From NCBI GenBank assembly GCA_034509925.1, contig CM067527.1, forward strand, positions 4,096,001 through 4,160,000: DNA of 64,000 nt, given 5' to 3'. This stretch comes from Hirudinaria manillensis (lineage: Eukaryota; Annelida; Clitellata; Hirudinida; Hirudinidae). Of the stretch, positions 1 to 11,351 are shown piece after piece (the first letter of the stretch is position 1; every line of letters starts with the position of its first letter). The position numbers and the translations under genes were made by a program. The notes under the pieces were generated by a model. That model was not told the origin of the DNA and did no database searches. It saw only the letters and a program-made list of their open reading frames with translations.

Positions 1-1596
1 GGTCCCGCGCTTTGTCCACGGGAGGGGGGGAGACCCGCGTGGTCTGCCCGGATGTTAAGCTCGGGTTGCCCTGCGAAATCCCGGCCTTCAGTCGAGCGTT
101 CCCCGGCCTAATCCCAGCCACTACACATGGCTACCCAGCCATATTCCGGCACCATTATTCGCGGATCAACCATAGCCACAACTATTAAATAAAGAACTAT
201 TCGTATAAAATATTTATTTACAAAATCGTTCATTCATCAACATTTAATTTTCACTTTCGACTTCCAGCTCCTCTATTTTTGGAATTCCAATTTGCTAAAC
301 CCATTCTCAAAATCTTGGATGGTGGAGGTTGATGTGTTTGGATTCTTCTTCACTTCACCTGATTAAGATAAGTAGCACATGGTTCAATGCTGTAAAATGT
401 ATGATATTAAAGCCATTTGACTAACCAAATGTTATATCTAGGTTGTAGCTTCCATTGATACATAAAAGCAGAAATCTTAATAAAAAATTATTAAACAAAT
501 ACTAAAATGTTACCCTTACACTAACCAAATGAGATTTTATAGCAGCGTCCTATAAAAGGTCCTCGAAGACTAAAAATGCAGTCATTTCAAACTGGGAGAT
601 GCACTCATTCTGGAAAATCTGCATTTTCAATCACATTGCCTTTCTCAAGGATTTTGAATCTTCATGAACACCAAGTTATTCATTTTTCTCAGACTTTCAA
701 GAATTGAAATAATCTCCTTAACAAACTTTTTCCAAATCTGTTTTAGCAATATATCAATAATGAATATGAATTTGTTCAATAACATTACAATGTTATTTAA
801 CTCACTTTTTGTCAATGGTTAATGCAATCTTTTGAAATGTGAGAACGTTGTTTCATATATCTTCAAGAACAATTGACCTTCCTAAACTCTTAACGATTTG
901 AGCAAGAGATTTATTTGGCTTTTTAACTAATTTTTAAGCTGGTACAGAAAAGTTTCAAATTTAGAAGATGGCATAGACCACGTTTCTTCATCAAACTGAT
1001 GAGATAACTCTTCGGTAATCCCGATCGATAATCCCCCCTATTTTCGCTCAAAACATCGGAGCAAACATAGCTCCACCTCTCGTGCATATTATTAATAAAT
1101 ATAGCTAATTTGTTAAATAAATTGAATGATATGTTTTAAGAAAAACATATGTATAATATTTTAAAAAATACGTTAAATATTTTAAAAATACTCAATCAAA
1201 CAAAACCCTAACCGTTTTTCATTTAAAAGGCAATTAATCTTCGTTGTTTCCACCAACGATTTAATAATGATAATATAAATAAGGTGGGCTTATCGATCGG
1301 GAATACCAACAAAAGTAACAGTCTTGAATTAATCCATTATTTTAGATACTCGCTTCGCTAATTTAAGCCCTTGGGACCGTGTTGACCAAAAATACACTCA
1401 TACTGAAGAGGTGATGCAAAGACTCTGGCCTTATAATACCGGCGCCTCATCACGCTCCGCCCATTTTACACCTTTATGAAAATTGGCGCTAAATATATTT
1501 AATTATAGCTCCAAACGTTATTTAGTGAGCACATAAACTTTAAATAACATCGTCTGCACTAACGACTTATTTAGCATGAATTTTCAATCTAAATAA
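1..1596. other. Non-coding flank with no gene seen
   Basis: No open frame or splice-framed exon that I can defend was found. The first 150 bases are much more GC-rich than the rest and share short blocks (gggcaaccc-like, cgggtccc-like) with 3430-3700, which suggests an older dispersed repeat. From about 1440 the sequence belongs to a pair of diverged direct repeats described separately. Confidence 0.5.
1011..1308. repeat. Short inverted repeat pair about 270 bp apart
   Basis: The block ttatcgatcggga at about 1289-1303 is the exact reverse complement of tcccgatcgataa at about 1021-1033, and the flanks are partly complementary. This could be the terminal repeats of a small non-autonomous DNA transposon (MITE). 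No target-site duplication was established and there is no transposase, so the assignment is weak. Confidence 0.3.
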
Positions 1597-1893
1597 TGTA
1601 ATAACCCGGGGTCCTCAAACTAATTATAGAAGGGCAGGTTTATTGAAAGTTGTCAGATGGCTTGGAAGATGTAAAATGCTTAATTGATTAAGTCTTGAAA
1701 TCTGCTGTTTCTATTACTCTCGCTCTACTTTCCGATATAAATCCATTTGTCAAAGGTACATAACCAAAGAGTCTGAATAGCACCAATTTAATTCTCAAAT
1801 TATATTGCCACTAAATTTAATTAATTATTAAAATAATTAATCGGCAATATAATTTTAAATATTATTCAATTTATTGGATCTAGGGATCCAACA
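1597..1893 (-). repeat. 3-prime LTR of the gag-only element
   Basis: 297 bp, TGTAATAACCC at one end and GATCCAACA at the other, with no difference seen from the copy at 3091-3387. The gag frame runs into it and stops at 1855, as is common in compact non-autonomous elements. Confidence 0.92.
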
Positions 1894-3009
1894 CTGCCCC
1901 CTCCTTAAATCTGTTCGTCCCGAACAGTCATCTATTCCCATTTTCATTTTTACTCTCGGAATAGGATCCGATCTTCCAACAATCTCATGGCTGCAAATCC
2001 CAGATCCATTTGCTTTGTCATCTTCTGGGATTTCTGTCTCCTCCCTTTTACTTCTGCGTCCCGCAAGTTTCAGCCGCGGAACATCGTCATTTCTATGCAC
2101 ACTCTCCTGCTCCACGATGTCGCCAGATCCCAGGCTCTCCTCAGGATCACCTGCTCCACTTTCCATGCTAGGCACTCTCCTGAAATCCCGAGCACTCCCT
2201 TCTGTTATTTCCAATGGAGCCGAAACATCCGCTGGTAAATCCATGGGCTGTTCTGTAGACTCTACTTGTTCCACCATCAAATCCGTGCGCTCCACCGGCA
2301 ACTCCACGTGACTCATCAGTAACTCCTCGGGCTGCACCAACAACTCCACATGATCCACCGGCAATCCCATAGGCTCCTCCGAAAGTTCCACTTGCTCCAC
2401 TAAAACCTCCGTGAGCTCTCTGGGCCCTGCTGACGACTCGACCTGATCTGGTAACTCTATGGGCTCCAACGTCGAGTTCTCTAAGTCTGCCATCACGCAC
2501 AGAGTTTCTGGAGACACGCACGCATTGTGGTTGGATGTGCCTTCTAATGACTCCATCCCAATGCTGCCAGAAACGGTACCTGGAACAACGGACATGATTT
2601 GTTCTTCGTTGGTAACCTTTTTGCAGAGTTCCTCTCCTTGTTCTTCGCAAGATGGAAGCACCACTTTGCTCTCCTCAAAAGAACCAACAGGACTCTTCTC
2701 GGCAGAGTCTTCACCCGAAGCCAACGAGACATCCTGGCATGGAACCGCTCTGTTTTTCAAATCACCCCTAATACTCCTAATACATTCCCTCATCTCATCT
2801 ACGGACTTTTTCATAAAATCAAGAAATTCATCCATCTTTTTATGGGATGGATTCTCGAATTCGTATTCCTCTGGGTCATGGCCATTCTCTGTCAGCCATG
2901 TCCCAAGTCGCTTTCGTATCTCAGCTTTCGTGCCTTTCCAATCCAGGCCACGCTCTCTCAATTCTTGTCTCAATCGAGGCACGTACAATTCATCCAAGTA
3001 CTTCGGCAT
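1855..3009 (-). CDS. Gag-like protein with N-terminal SAP domain
   Basis: A single uninterrupted 384-residue frame inside the LTR element. Residues about 5-45 form a SAP-type helix-extension-helix (LYVPRLRQELRERGLDWKGT, then a KRL helix), a fold that binds nucleic acid in chromatin proteins and also occurs at the N-terminus of some animal Ty3-group Gag proteins. The middle (about 190-260) is acidic and built of degenerate 11-12-residue repeats of the type VEQVEL-x-x-x-PM-x-LP. The C-terminus is basic. No CCHC zinc knuckle is visible, so RNA binding may rest on the SAP module or basic tail. The frame starts at an ATG 61 bases after the primer-binding site and stops in the 3-prime LTR. The Gag role is inferred from position. 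Confidence 0.75.
   Translation of the reverse strand: MPKYLDELYVPRLRQELRERGLDWKGTKAEIRKRLGTWLTENGHDPEEYEFENPSHKKMDEFLDFMKKSVDEMRECIRSIRGDLKNRAVPCQDVSLASGEDSAEKSPVGSFEESKVVLPSCEEQGEELCKKVTNEEQIMSVVPGTVSGSIGMESLEGTSNHNACVSPETLCVMADLENSTLEPIELPDQVESSAGPRELTEVLVEQVELSEEPMGLPVDHVELLVQPEELLMSHVELPVERTDLMVEQVESTEQPMDLPADVSAPLEITEGSARDFRRVPSMESGAGDPEESLGSGDIVEQESVHRNDDVPRLKLAGRRSKREETEIPEDDKANGSGICSHEIVGRSDPIPRVKMKMGIDDCSGRTDLRRGQCWIPRSNKLNNI
1894..1906 (-). other. Polypurine tract
   Basis: On the minus strand AAGGAGGGGGCAG directly abuts the TG start of the 3-prime LTR, the position expected for plus-strand priming of an LTR retrotransposon. Confidence 0.75.
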
Positions 3010-3070
3010 CGTTCACTTTTCAACTAAACAAGCTTCTACTTTAGTTACTTTTGGATACCCTTTAACTCTA

Positions 3071-3090
3071 AATCCAACTCCTGACACCAA
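3071..3090 (-). other. Primer-binding site
   Basis: Immediately downstream of the 5-prime LTR on the minus strand is TTGGTGTCAGGAGTTGGATT. The TGGTGTCAGGAGT core is the kind of site used by animal Ty3-group elements that prime from a leucine-type tRNA. The tRNA identity is from memory and not verified here. Confidence 0.7.
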
Positions 3091-3387
3091 TGTAATAACC
3101 CGGGGTCCTCAAACTAATTATAGAAGGGCAGGTTTATTGAAAGTTGTCAGATGGCTTGGAAGATGTAAAATGCTTAATTGATTAAGTCTTGAAATCTGCT
3201 GTTTCTATTACTCTCGCTCTACTTTCCGATATAAATCCATTTGTCAAAGGTACATAACCAAAGAGTCTGAATAGCACCAATTTAATTCTCAAATTATATT
3301 GCCACTAAATTTAATTAATTATTAAAATAATTAATCGGCAATATAATTTTAAATATTATTCAATTTATTGGATCTAGGGATCCAACA
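3091..3387 (-). repeat. 5-prime LTR of the gag-only element
   Basis: 297 bp and identical by eye to 1597-1893. It ends in CA directly before the downstream target duplication ATAA at 3388-3391. A short inverted stem (attaattattaaaataattaat) lies near the element-proximal end. Confidence 0.92.
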
Positions 3388-3660
3388 ATAACATAAATAT
3401 TTAGTTTAACTAATGCAGACAAGCTGGGCAACCCGCCCTCTGTCCTTTATTCCGTGGACGGCTTTAGAAAGATAACACTCCACCAGGCATAGCTCCGCTC
3501 ATTTGTTTAGCCGCTCCTGAAAACTCACTTTAAATAGCTCCAAACGTTACTTATTGAGCACATTCACGTTAAATAATATCCTCTGTACCAGCGACTACTT
3601 TAGCGGGAATTTTCAAACTAAATAACATCAAACTTGTTTAGCTGATGTGCACAAAATGGG

Positions 3661-4697
3661 CAACCCACATTCAGCCCTAGCGGGTCCCCCGGGCTGTGTT
3701 TGCTGGGGTTAGATTGCAAACCGAACTAAATTTTTTTTAAATAATTTTTTTAAAAACTGTTCAACGACGACTAAGAAAATTAATTGTCTTTAAAAAAAGT
3801 CGTAAACTTAGCGTGTACATTATCTTGAATATCCAATTATTAATTACATTTCACTGACCTATCTCTATTTGACGTAGGCAGTTTTTAAATTTGCTTATTT
3901 AGAAAGGAATCCTGAATATATGTGTCACGGATTTTAAAGATTTTTTCACATTTTTACGGATGATTTTGCGATGATTCTCAATACACGAAATCTTTAGCAA
4001 TTCTTGATTGGGTTAACTGACAAATGTTGATATTGAATCATCAGTGAATGTTCCGATAACGCAATGAAATGTGGACTTTCACGAAAGAATGATTACCTAA
4101 CAGGTTTTAACTGCCCTCACAAGTTGAAAACAAAGTGAAGGAAGAAAATCTTGTCCAGTTGTTCATCAAATTTAAAAATTAGAAAAAATGAAAAAGAAAC
4201 AAATATCATGGACAAGTTGAAGTGACTTAATTATTATTTTTTCTATGTTAATTCCTAACAGATTTCTAGTACTTGGTCACTTAAGTACACCTTAAGCCTT
4301 ATTTTTAAGTATCCATGCTTAAATCCATACTTGGCAACCCCAAGTACTCTAAGAAAAATCATAAATTAATCTGGATAAGACGGAAAGCATCCTGAGCTCC
4401 AATTTCGAGCTCTCCCGTGGGAAGTGTTTTATCGAAATCAATTTGGTGAAATGTAACCTTTTTAAATTAGTAGGCATAACAAATAAATTCGCTAACATGT
4501 CATAGAATTTGTTCTCGTTCAATTGGCAATTAACAATTGAACAGCTTAAATCGGGTAATGGCATTGGTGCTTGAAGATCGAGTGCTGACTTCTAGCTAAA
4601 TGTTTGTTTCCCAGTTTTGAACGATGATTTTCATAGCATGACAATGTTAACTAATAAATGTGGAGCAATTTTCCAGCTTGACAATTGAAAGTCTTAA
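3661..4697. other. Intergenic stretch with no gene seen
   Basis: AT-rich DNA with only short frames, none showing a recognisable domain or convincing splice sites. I see nothing functional in it. Confidence 0.5.
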
Positions 4698-5061
4698 ATT
4701 TATTTTAAAAGAAACAACTTCATTGGTGACTTGACGACAGATGGATGGGCTTTCAGCTTCGATTTTTTGCTGAACGATGAGGCTGGCGCTGCAACTTTCA
4801 TGAAGTTTCTCAAAATCGAAAAGAATTCTTTGAAGCTCATATTCTGGCTTAAATGCAGAAACTTTAAGATACTTTACGACTTGAAGGCTACAAACAAAAG
4901 GATAAAGGCCGCCATGAAGAATATTTACAAAAAACACATCAAAGAAAAATCATCTGGTGAAGTCAAAATTCCATCGGAAATGAAAATAAAAATCTACGAA
5001 AAAATGAGAAACGATGTTCCTGAACTTTACCACTTGTTTGATCCTGTCCAGAAATTAGTAT
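4698..5061 (+). pseudogene. Orphan RGS-domain exon, partial duplicate of the RGS12-like gene
   Basis: The open frame encodes about 115 residues of an RGS box (WAFSFDFLLNDEAGAATFMK, then FWLKCRNFK and a HLFDPVQK end). It aligns along its length with the RGS box of the intact gene 4.6 kb downstream (9340-9665), including the unusual shared string FLLNDEAG. It has no in-frame ATG; a plausible splice acceptor (gacgacag) is at about 4740, and the expected end after QK is followed by a weak gtatta donor. No copy of the next exon (IQQLMKQ), PDZ, PTB or RBD exons was found, and the frame stops at 5126. It is probably a decayed tandem duplicate, though an alternative RGS exon of another transcript is not excluded. 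Confidence 0.7.
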
Positions 5062-5162
5062 TATGCTTATTATTCTTGTTAGATACTGGTTTATTGAAAT
5101 TTTTTACCACGCAATCGCATTATTAGAAAATTAAATTATATTCACATTAAATTAACATATTA

Positions 5163-5190
5163 TATTAATTAATTAATTAATTAATTAATT
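5163..5190. repeat. (AATT)n microsatellite
   Basis: About seven tandem AATT units followed by a TATG/TGTG-rich stretch. It lies just after the orphan RGS exon. Confidence 0.8.
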
Positions 5191-5432
5191 ACATATGTAT
5201 GTATGTGTTTGTGTGTACGTATGTAGGAGATTGGCATGCCTCATCTTCTGCACATCATTTCGTTACGCTATGTAATTGGAAAATTATGGTAAACTTTTTA
5301 AAAATTCTTAGAATATCTGAATATAATATAAATTACCGTTGGCGGATCTATGAGATAGTAATATGGGGGAGAACCAAAGTTATTAAGGACTGGTTACAGT
5401 GGAGAGGCTGCTTTATTCCTTAAATCAAATAT

Positions 5433-5731
5433 TTTTATAACCCGCGGGTCCTCAAACTAATCAATCTGAGATCAAGTTTATTGGAGATGTTTGTTTATTG
5501 GATTACAGTTAACGTAACGGATCTTAAGATGCCTGGAAATTATGGGTTTTCCAATAGGCTAAGTCTTGAAGTCTGGCATCTCTTTCTCTTATTTGCTACA
5601 TTATGTTAATGACGAGATCCAAAGACTCTCATTAGTATCCAGAATAATAATAACCTATAAATTAATTAAGAATTAATTAATCACAGTATGATTTTAATTA
5701 CTCTTAATTACTTGGGTCCAGGGTTACAACA
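5433..5731 (-). mobile_element. Solo LTR of a related, older LTR family
   Basis: This 299-bp block shares its ends and blocks with the LTR at 1597-1893 (ataaccc-c-gggtcctcaaact near one end, a gtcttgaa block, a tattaattaat block, and gggtcca-ggg-t-acaaca at the other end) but is clearly diverged. It is flanked by the 4-bp duplication ATAT (5429-5432 and 5732-5735). No internal region is attached, so it looks like a solo LTR left by LTR-LTR recombination. Orientation is taken from the younger element. Confidence 0.75.
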
Positions 5732-7203
5732 ATATTTACAATCATTTTCTCCTGCCTCCATCTAATCGTTCTAGATCCGCCACTAATACGACTATTAAAT
5801 ATATTGTAAATAAAGAATCCATTTATTTTTAAGTAATTCACTTCCAAATCTTACTATCTCAGTTTTCCAATATTTGATGAATTTTAGATATACTTGGCAT
5901 TGTATAAGGAATCGTACGGATCTTTTTTAACGTCGAAATTGTTCCTTGATGCAGCTACAAGAGAATCAAATAAATTAAAATTTAAGTATTCAAAACTTGA
6001 GGTTTACCACGTTTTTCTAAAAAAGAACAGGTTGTTTTGTCTTTGAATTCAAAAGCTATATTCATGTTGCTTTTTTATTTTATTTAAAATATTATTGTCA
6101 GTCAAAAATTTTAGTTGTCAGTTTTACTGAGTCCTTGAATTAAAATTGAATTAAAATATCCTATCTTCATTTCAGATTAATTTTAAAATGTATCTACCTA
6201 AATCTATTTAAAATATCATAATTATGTCTTGTTTTTAATAAATTCGAAATTAATGTAAGACAAAAGAGAAAGCTTTGTAGCTTTAACGAGAGGTGAGCTC
6301 AGTCAAACTGGGTTAATCACTGGGCGTGTGATTATTCTTGGCAATTGCTAACTATTACGTTGTCCACAACGATAATCATACAATGGTAAAGCAATGAAGT
6401 TAAATATCAAAATTTTATGTGATAAATCTGTCCGTTCCTCCTGAAAGCATGCCAGAAATATTGTCGTCCTTAAAGCAATTGTTAATATTTATTATATTTT
6501 CTAAGTAATGTCGTACTCATTAATGAGAATTTAAAAAGGGTACGAGGAAAAGTAATAGGAAAATGATAATTGAAACATCATGAACTGCCGAATCTAACGA
6601 ATTAACCAGGATTGTCTATTTATAAAGCTACGTCATATAGCTTTATATTTTAATTTATAAATAATTTAAGGTCGATATTATATGCCGCGACATAATTAAT
6701 TCTGCATTTAAAATGAGATTTTGAAAATTTAATTTCACTTTTTTAAATATTTACCCTTTATCTTTGCTTTTTTATTTTACGATTTAATTTTTCATAAATT
6801 TAAATTATGTTCAGCCAATTGCCTAGAAGCAACCTGATCACGTGGTAATCTACCTCTCATTTTGAAGTTTTGTTTTGGTTTTACTTGGTTGCGCGGTCCT
6901 GGCCGTCATTGATCTTTTAGGATCTTGATTTTAAAGATTTTATGTATGCGTTTTTAAAATTAACGCGTTTTTGAAGGAGCGTGTTTCTAAAAGGTGGAAT
7001 GTGCTTTCTTCATTCACCCTACGATTTTAATAATCCAAAGGCATGATTTTATTACTGCGCGATTTCTTGGGAAGATGTCGAATACATTTGTAAATCCTAT
7101 TTTACGTTTCCGCTCAGTTTCAAATATTTTCATACCAAAATGCCATATGAACGGAATATGCAATGCATTCAGTTTAACAAAATTCTACTATATTTAATTG
7201 CAG
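5732..7203 (+). promoter_or_regulatory. Upstream region of the RGS12-like gene
   Basis: About 1.5 kb without a supported coding exon. The coding start of the next gene sits two bases after a splice acceptor (taattgcag at about 7195-7203), so an untranslated first exon and promoter probably lie in this interval. I cannot place them. Confidence 0.35.
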
Positions 7204-7205
7204 GA

Positions 7206-10200
7206 ATGTATGGGTTCAGGGGCCCTAATTGCATGCCAGGGGATGTCTTTATAAGCATCCCCATAATCAGAGAGATTTGGATTAAGAAAGATGAGTTTGG
7301 TTTTGGCTTCAGTGTTGCGGGTGAAAATCCATGCCACATAAACAATGTTGTTCCTGGGAGTCCAGCAGATAGGGCAGGCTTGAAACAAATGGAGTTTATT
7401 GTCTTAATCAGTAAGTTCAGCAATGAATGATGTTGCACAAGTTTATCATATTTGATAGACTCGATAGATTTTAGATTGTGTTATTGGCTAAACTTAATCC
7501 TTATAAAAATTATCATAATATAGCAAAAAAATTTTTTTGCAACTTATTTTTTGTCTCACTAATTTTTTAAACTCTGAATTGAAATTGAATGATTTGATTT
7601 AGATGGGAAAAATGTCAAGCATTTGCCTCATGATGGCATCCTCAAGGAATTGAATCATTCAGGAAATGTACTCAAGCTTGGCTTATATGGAAACAGTCAC
7701 AATTCTTTGTCAAGTCATGGCTTGTCAAAACCTCACATGCAAAATTACCAATCTCACTTAGATTACGGTTATGAAAATGGTTACAGAGGGACTCGGGAAC
7801 CTTTTTATAACGCTCAATGGAAAGGACAGACTAATCAGAAAGTTGTTGCAAGGCTAAATGGAAAACAGTCATCGTTTGAGAGCCATAGAGTGATGAATCA
7901 TGGTATGCAGGATGATGATAATTTTGACTTGAACAATAAGCATCCTTTGCATAAGCAAAGACCTGTTGAAGTGGGATTGGTCAAGAACAAGTTGAAATCT
8001 TATTGTAGAGACAAATATTTTGAAACTTCTGATAAAATGGCAAGAGTACGTACAGGGGTAATGCAGAGACCTTTGATGGAAAAGGTGAACAATGTTTCTG
8101 ATCTTTTAAAAGACTCTCCTATTGTTAGGAATAAGCAAAAATCTGAGATAATTAAGCCTAAGTGTGACAAGGAAAATAAAGCATCAAAAAATGGGCATCA
8201 GAATAACACTCAAGGAGAGTTGCCCCTTAAAAAGGAAGAAGACAATACTTCCATGGATGGAGATGGTGCTTTGTGTGGTACTGGAAATGTTTCATGGTTC
8301 TTGGTCAATTACATCAGTTCAACTGATGTTCCAATTGATCTCTGGACAAAGTCACATGCAGATGCAGCCTCTGTAGCAGTGAAGCAGACCCATTCTTCAA
8401 AAGGAGGGGAACAAGTTGCTCTGATGTTTGCACAACACACAGGCATCAAGGTGATCAACAGATCTCAGCAAGTGATAGGATGTTATAGCATGGAAAGCAT
8501 CAAATGGTGTGGAGAGCCATTATCCTCAGATGAAGGAAAATTGTTTGTCATTGTCATTGCTTCTGAAGCAAGGCCACATTGCACATGTCACATATTTCGA
8601 ATCGATCTGTCTGTTATGCAGCACTCTCAGCACTTTCATCTGGCAAAAATTTTTGGAATTGATTGCAACATTAGCTCTGATCAGACATGTCAGGAGTTTC
8701 CAAAGACAGTTGATGAAGTGATTTGCTGCATTGCTCCGTGTATTGCACAGATAAAAGAAAACAGAAATTCAAAGCTTCATGTAGATGGCAATAAAGTTAC
8801 TCAGGTTGGTAATGCAGGTTTGGGGAGAGAATTTCTCAAGCAGGAGAAAACCAAGTTCTTTAACTGTGAACCTACTGCTTCGACGACCCAAGGATGTCCA
8901 GACTTTGATGCAAATGGAGCACCTCATATTCCCATTAGAAAGTCCCTTTCCATATCTCAAACCTTTCCATCTAAGCCTTTCATTCCAACACCATCAAAAG
9001 TCAACACAGTCACAAGTGAATTTCAACCAATGCCAAATAGGGCAATATTTACATCTACTTCCTGTAAGCCCTTACATGATAAGAGCAAAGACAATATTGA
9101 GATGAAAGCTGATGAAGTTTCTCAAAATTCTGAATTGGCATGTCCAGTCCTGTTTAAATCTATTAAAAATGATTCCAATTTGTTGCAGAACAAGTCCATT
9201 TGCTCATCATTTGAAGGTTATCTTGACAACATTGAAAAATGTAACAAGAAAGATGGAAGGGCTGAAGAAAGTGAATTTCCCAAAAAACTGAGTTTTTCCT
9301 CTGAAGATGTTCACAAGATGAAAGAAGATAACGTCAGTAGAGTAGAGAAGTGGGCTTTGAATTTTGAGTTCCTCTTGAATGATGAAGCTGGAATTGCTAC
9401 TTTTATGCAGTTCTTGAAGAATGAATATTGTTCAGAGAATTTGTTTTTCTGGATCAGATGCAAAAACTTCAAATTGATGTTTAATTCTTCGAATGTGAAT
9501 GATAAATTTATTATGGATGCCTTGAACAAAATCTACTGCTTCCATATAAGCCAAAATGCCCCATACGAAGTAAACATTGACTGTAACACAAGGAGGATGA
9601 TTGAAAGCAGAATTAATGGGGACCCTTCTTCTCTTTGTGATATTTTTGATACTGCCCAAAAGCATGTACGTTCGTTGTGTATTAATCAATGCTTCATGTA
9701 GTTTTTATATATTTATTATGTATGCAGATTCTATTATATTATATCATTTTATAAAATGTCTCAACAGATTCAACAGCTGATGAAGCAAGACAAATATATT
9801 CGCTTCAAGACTTCTGATCTCTATAAAAAAGCACTGAGTGATGAGCGAAATGGAAATCCATTTGAACATCCAGGCCTTGTTATCGACAACATTTTAGGAA
9901 AAGCAGAAACTATAAATGAAAAACCCAAGCAAGAGAAACGCAAGTCCTTGCTGAATTTCTGGAAAGGAAGGAAATCTTTTATTCAGCAGCTTAATGAAAA
10001 TGTGATTCAGGCAGACCAACAAGATGAGAGATGTTCAGTGAAAAGTTCAGGCAGCCATAGACCACCATCTCTGAGTTCCACCAACTCAATCACTCTTAAG
10101 AAAGGAAAAAATGCGGAATGCTTTTGTAGGGCTGTTTTGCCAAATACTGGTGTCATTGCACGCATCCCAACATCTAATCGTGGTACGGTTGCCGAATGTC

Positions 10201-11351
10201 TTTCTAAGCTCGGATCCAACATTGACCCAGGCATACCTTTCATCCATCCTGTTGAAGAGAAAACGGAAAGATTGGTAGCTCTTTATGATCCTTCGAGTGT
10301 GCTCAATAACAAAGTAATTTCTTTCCAAAAACTTGGATTTCTAAGACTTGATTTGCCTGAAAGTAAGCCATTGCTCATTAGATATAAAATGGATTTATCC
10401 CTCTTGGATGTATTAGGACCAGTTTTGATATCTAAAGGCCTTGTTGATCAAGAATTGGTTGTGAAAATTATGGATGGTATTTTACCAAGAAAAGAATGGC
10501 ATATTAGTTCTTCATTCTTTAACTGTAAAGTCATTGCTATTGAGAAGCAAGGAAATAGAATGCAATCCGATTTAGAAACATTGAGAATTAAAAGTGGTCT
10601 TGAAGCAAATCAATTGACACCCACAATTTCAGCTTTAAAAAATCTCTTTCAAGATGTTTTGCCTCAGGTATCAAAGAATATGCCATTTGCAACATTTTTC
10701 TGCTATATGGCTTACGATGAAAATGGAGCCTCAAATCTTAGTGGTGCGGAAGACTGGTTTAAAAGTCAGAAGAAATCATCAAAAGCCAAGTTGTTCAATT
10801 TTATCAAAAGGACTTCAACTGAAATGGGGATTGCACAGTCTAGAGCCCGTAAAGTTGAGGTTTTTGAGGAAAATGCAGAAGGTTTGGCAAATCTTCCACC
10901 CAATGTGTGTATGCCGACAATCAAAGTCAAGGAAGAAGAGAAACTTGTCAAATTGTTATCTGAATCACAAGCTCGAAGTTTAGAAGGACAGCGTGGCAAG
11001 TGTTCTGCTCAGTATTTGAAGCTCCCTGATTTCCTAAAAGAGGAGGAACCTTCAGAAGATGTTGAAATTTGTCCTGATCTTCTACCGAGCAGCAGCAAAT
11101 TTGTCATGGGCCGGCGAGAAAATGTCGAACTACTGGAATGCAGGGATGCTTTTGATCTTATGGAAAATGACTGGAATGATCTGCTGAATGACGATGACAA
11201 AATCTCATTGTTTGGAAAACAGGGCATCATACCTACTGTTGAAGAGGCCGATTTTTTCTTTTCTGGTGGAGCATCCCCACCTCCTCTGACGATTATTGAG
11301 AGGGGGGCTCATTTGAGTGATCTGTCTGATTATGATGACCATTTAATATGA
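7206..11351 (+). CDS. RGS12: RGS12-like regulator of G-protein signalling (PDZ-PTB-RGS-RBD)
   Basis: Three coding exons, 7206-7410, 7603-9665 and 9768-11351, join in phase to 1,283 residues. Residues about 18-100 are a PDZ domain (FGFGF carboxylate loop, then a LINGKNVKHLPHD end formed across intron 1). About 295-430 is a PTB/PID domain, about 645-775 is an RGS box completed across intron 2 (DTAQKH joined to IQQLMKQ), and about 870-1010 are tandem Ras-binding domains. This order is known from animal RGS12 and Drosophila Loco, which speed GTP hydrolysis on Gi/Go alpha subunits and scaffold receptor-MAPK signalling at the membrane. Human RGS12 is about 1,450 residues. No canonical GoLoco motif (DQR core) is evident near the C-terminus, which ends in an acidic stretch. 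The ATG follows a splice acceptor, so a 5-prime UTR exon is likely. Confidence 0.93.

Larger units (their letters stand above)
1597..3387 (-). mobile_element. Non-autonomous gag-only LTR retrotransposon, recent insertion
   Basis: Two 297-bp LTRs (1597-1893 and 3091-3387) read identically base for base by eye, begin TG and end CA, and are flanked by the 4-bp duplication ATAA (1593-1596 and 3388-3391). The element reads on the minus strand: after the 5-prime LTR at 3091-3387 comes a primer-binding site, then one gag-like frame, then a polypurine tract next to the 3-prime LTR. There is no protease, reverse transcriptase, RNase H or integrase, so it must be mobilised in trans. The short target duplication fits the Ty3 group, but without pol the family is inferred. 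Identical LTRs imply a very young insertion. Confidence 0.9.
1440..3660. repeat. Two diverged direct repeat units split by the LTR element
   Basis: Unit A runs from about 1490 to 1596 and resumes at 3388. Unit B runs about 3520-3660. Both carry, in the same order, tagctccaaacgtta, a gagcaca block, gaattttcaa and a gggcaaccc block, spaced alike but about 20-25 percent diverged. The retrotransposon at 1597-3387 sits inside unit A directly after ctaaataa; the corresponding point in unit B is uninterrupted (aactaaataacatc). This gives an internal view of the empty target site. Confidence 0.6.

Noticed and set aside
2168-2650. 160-codon minus-strand frame rich in Gly/Arg inside the LTR element
   Set aside because: It overlaps the SAP-Gag frame out of register; its repeats mirror the same DNA repeats, and the Gag frame has an ATG, a domain and the right boundaries.
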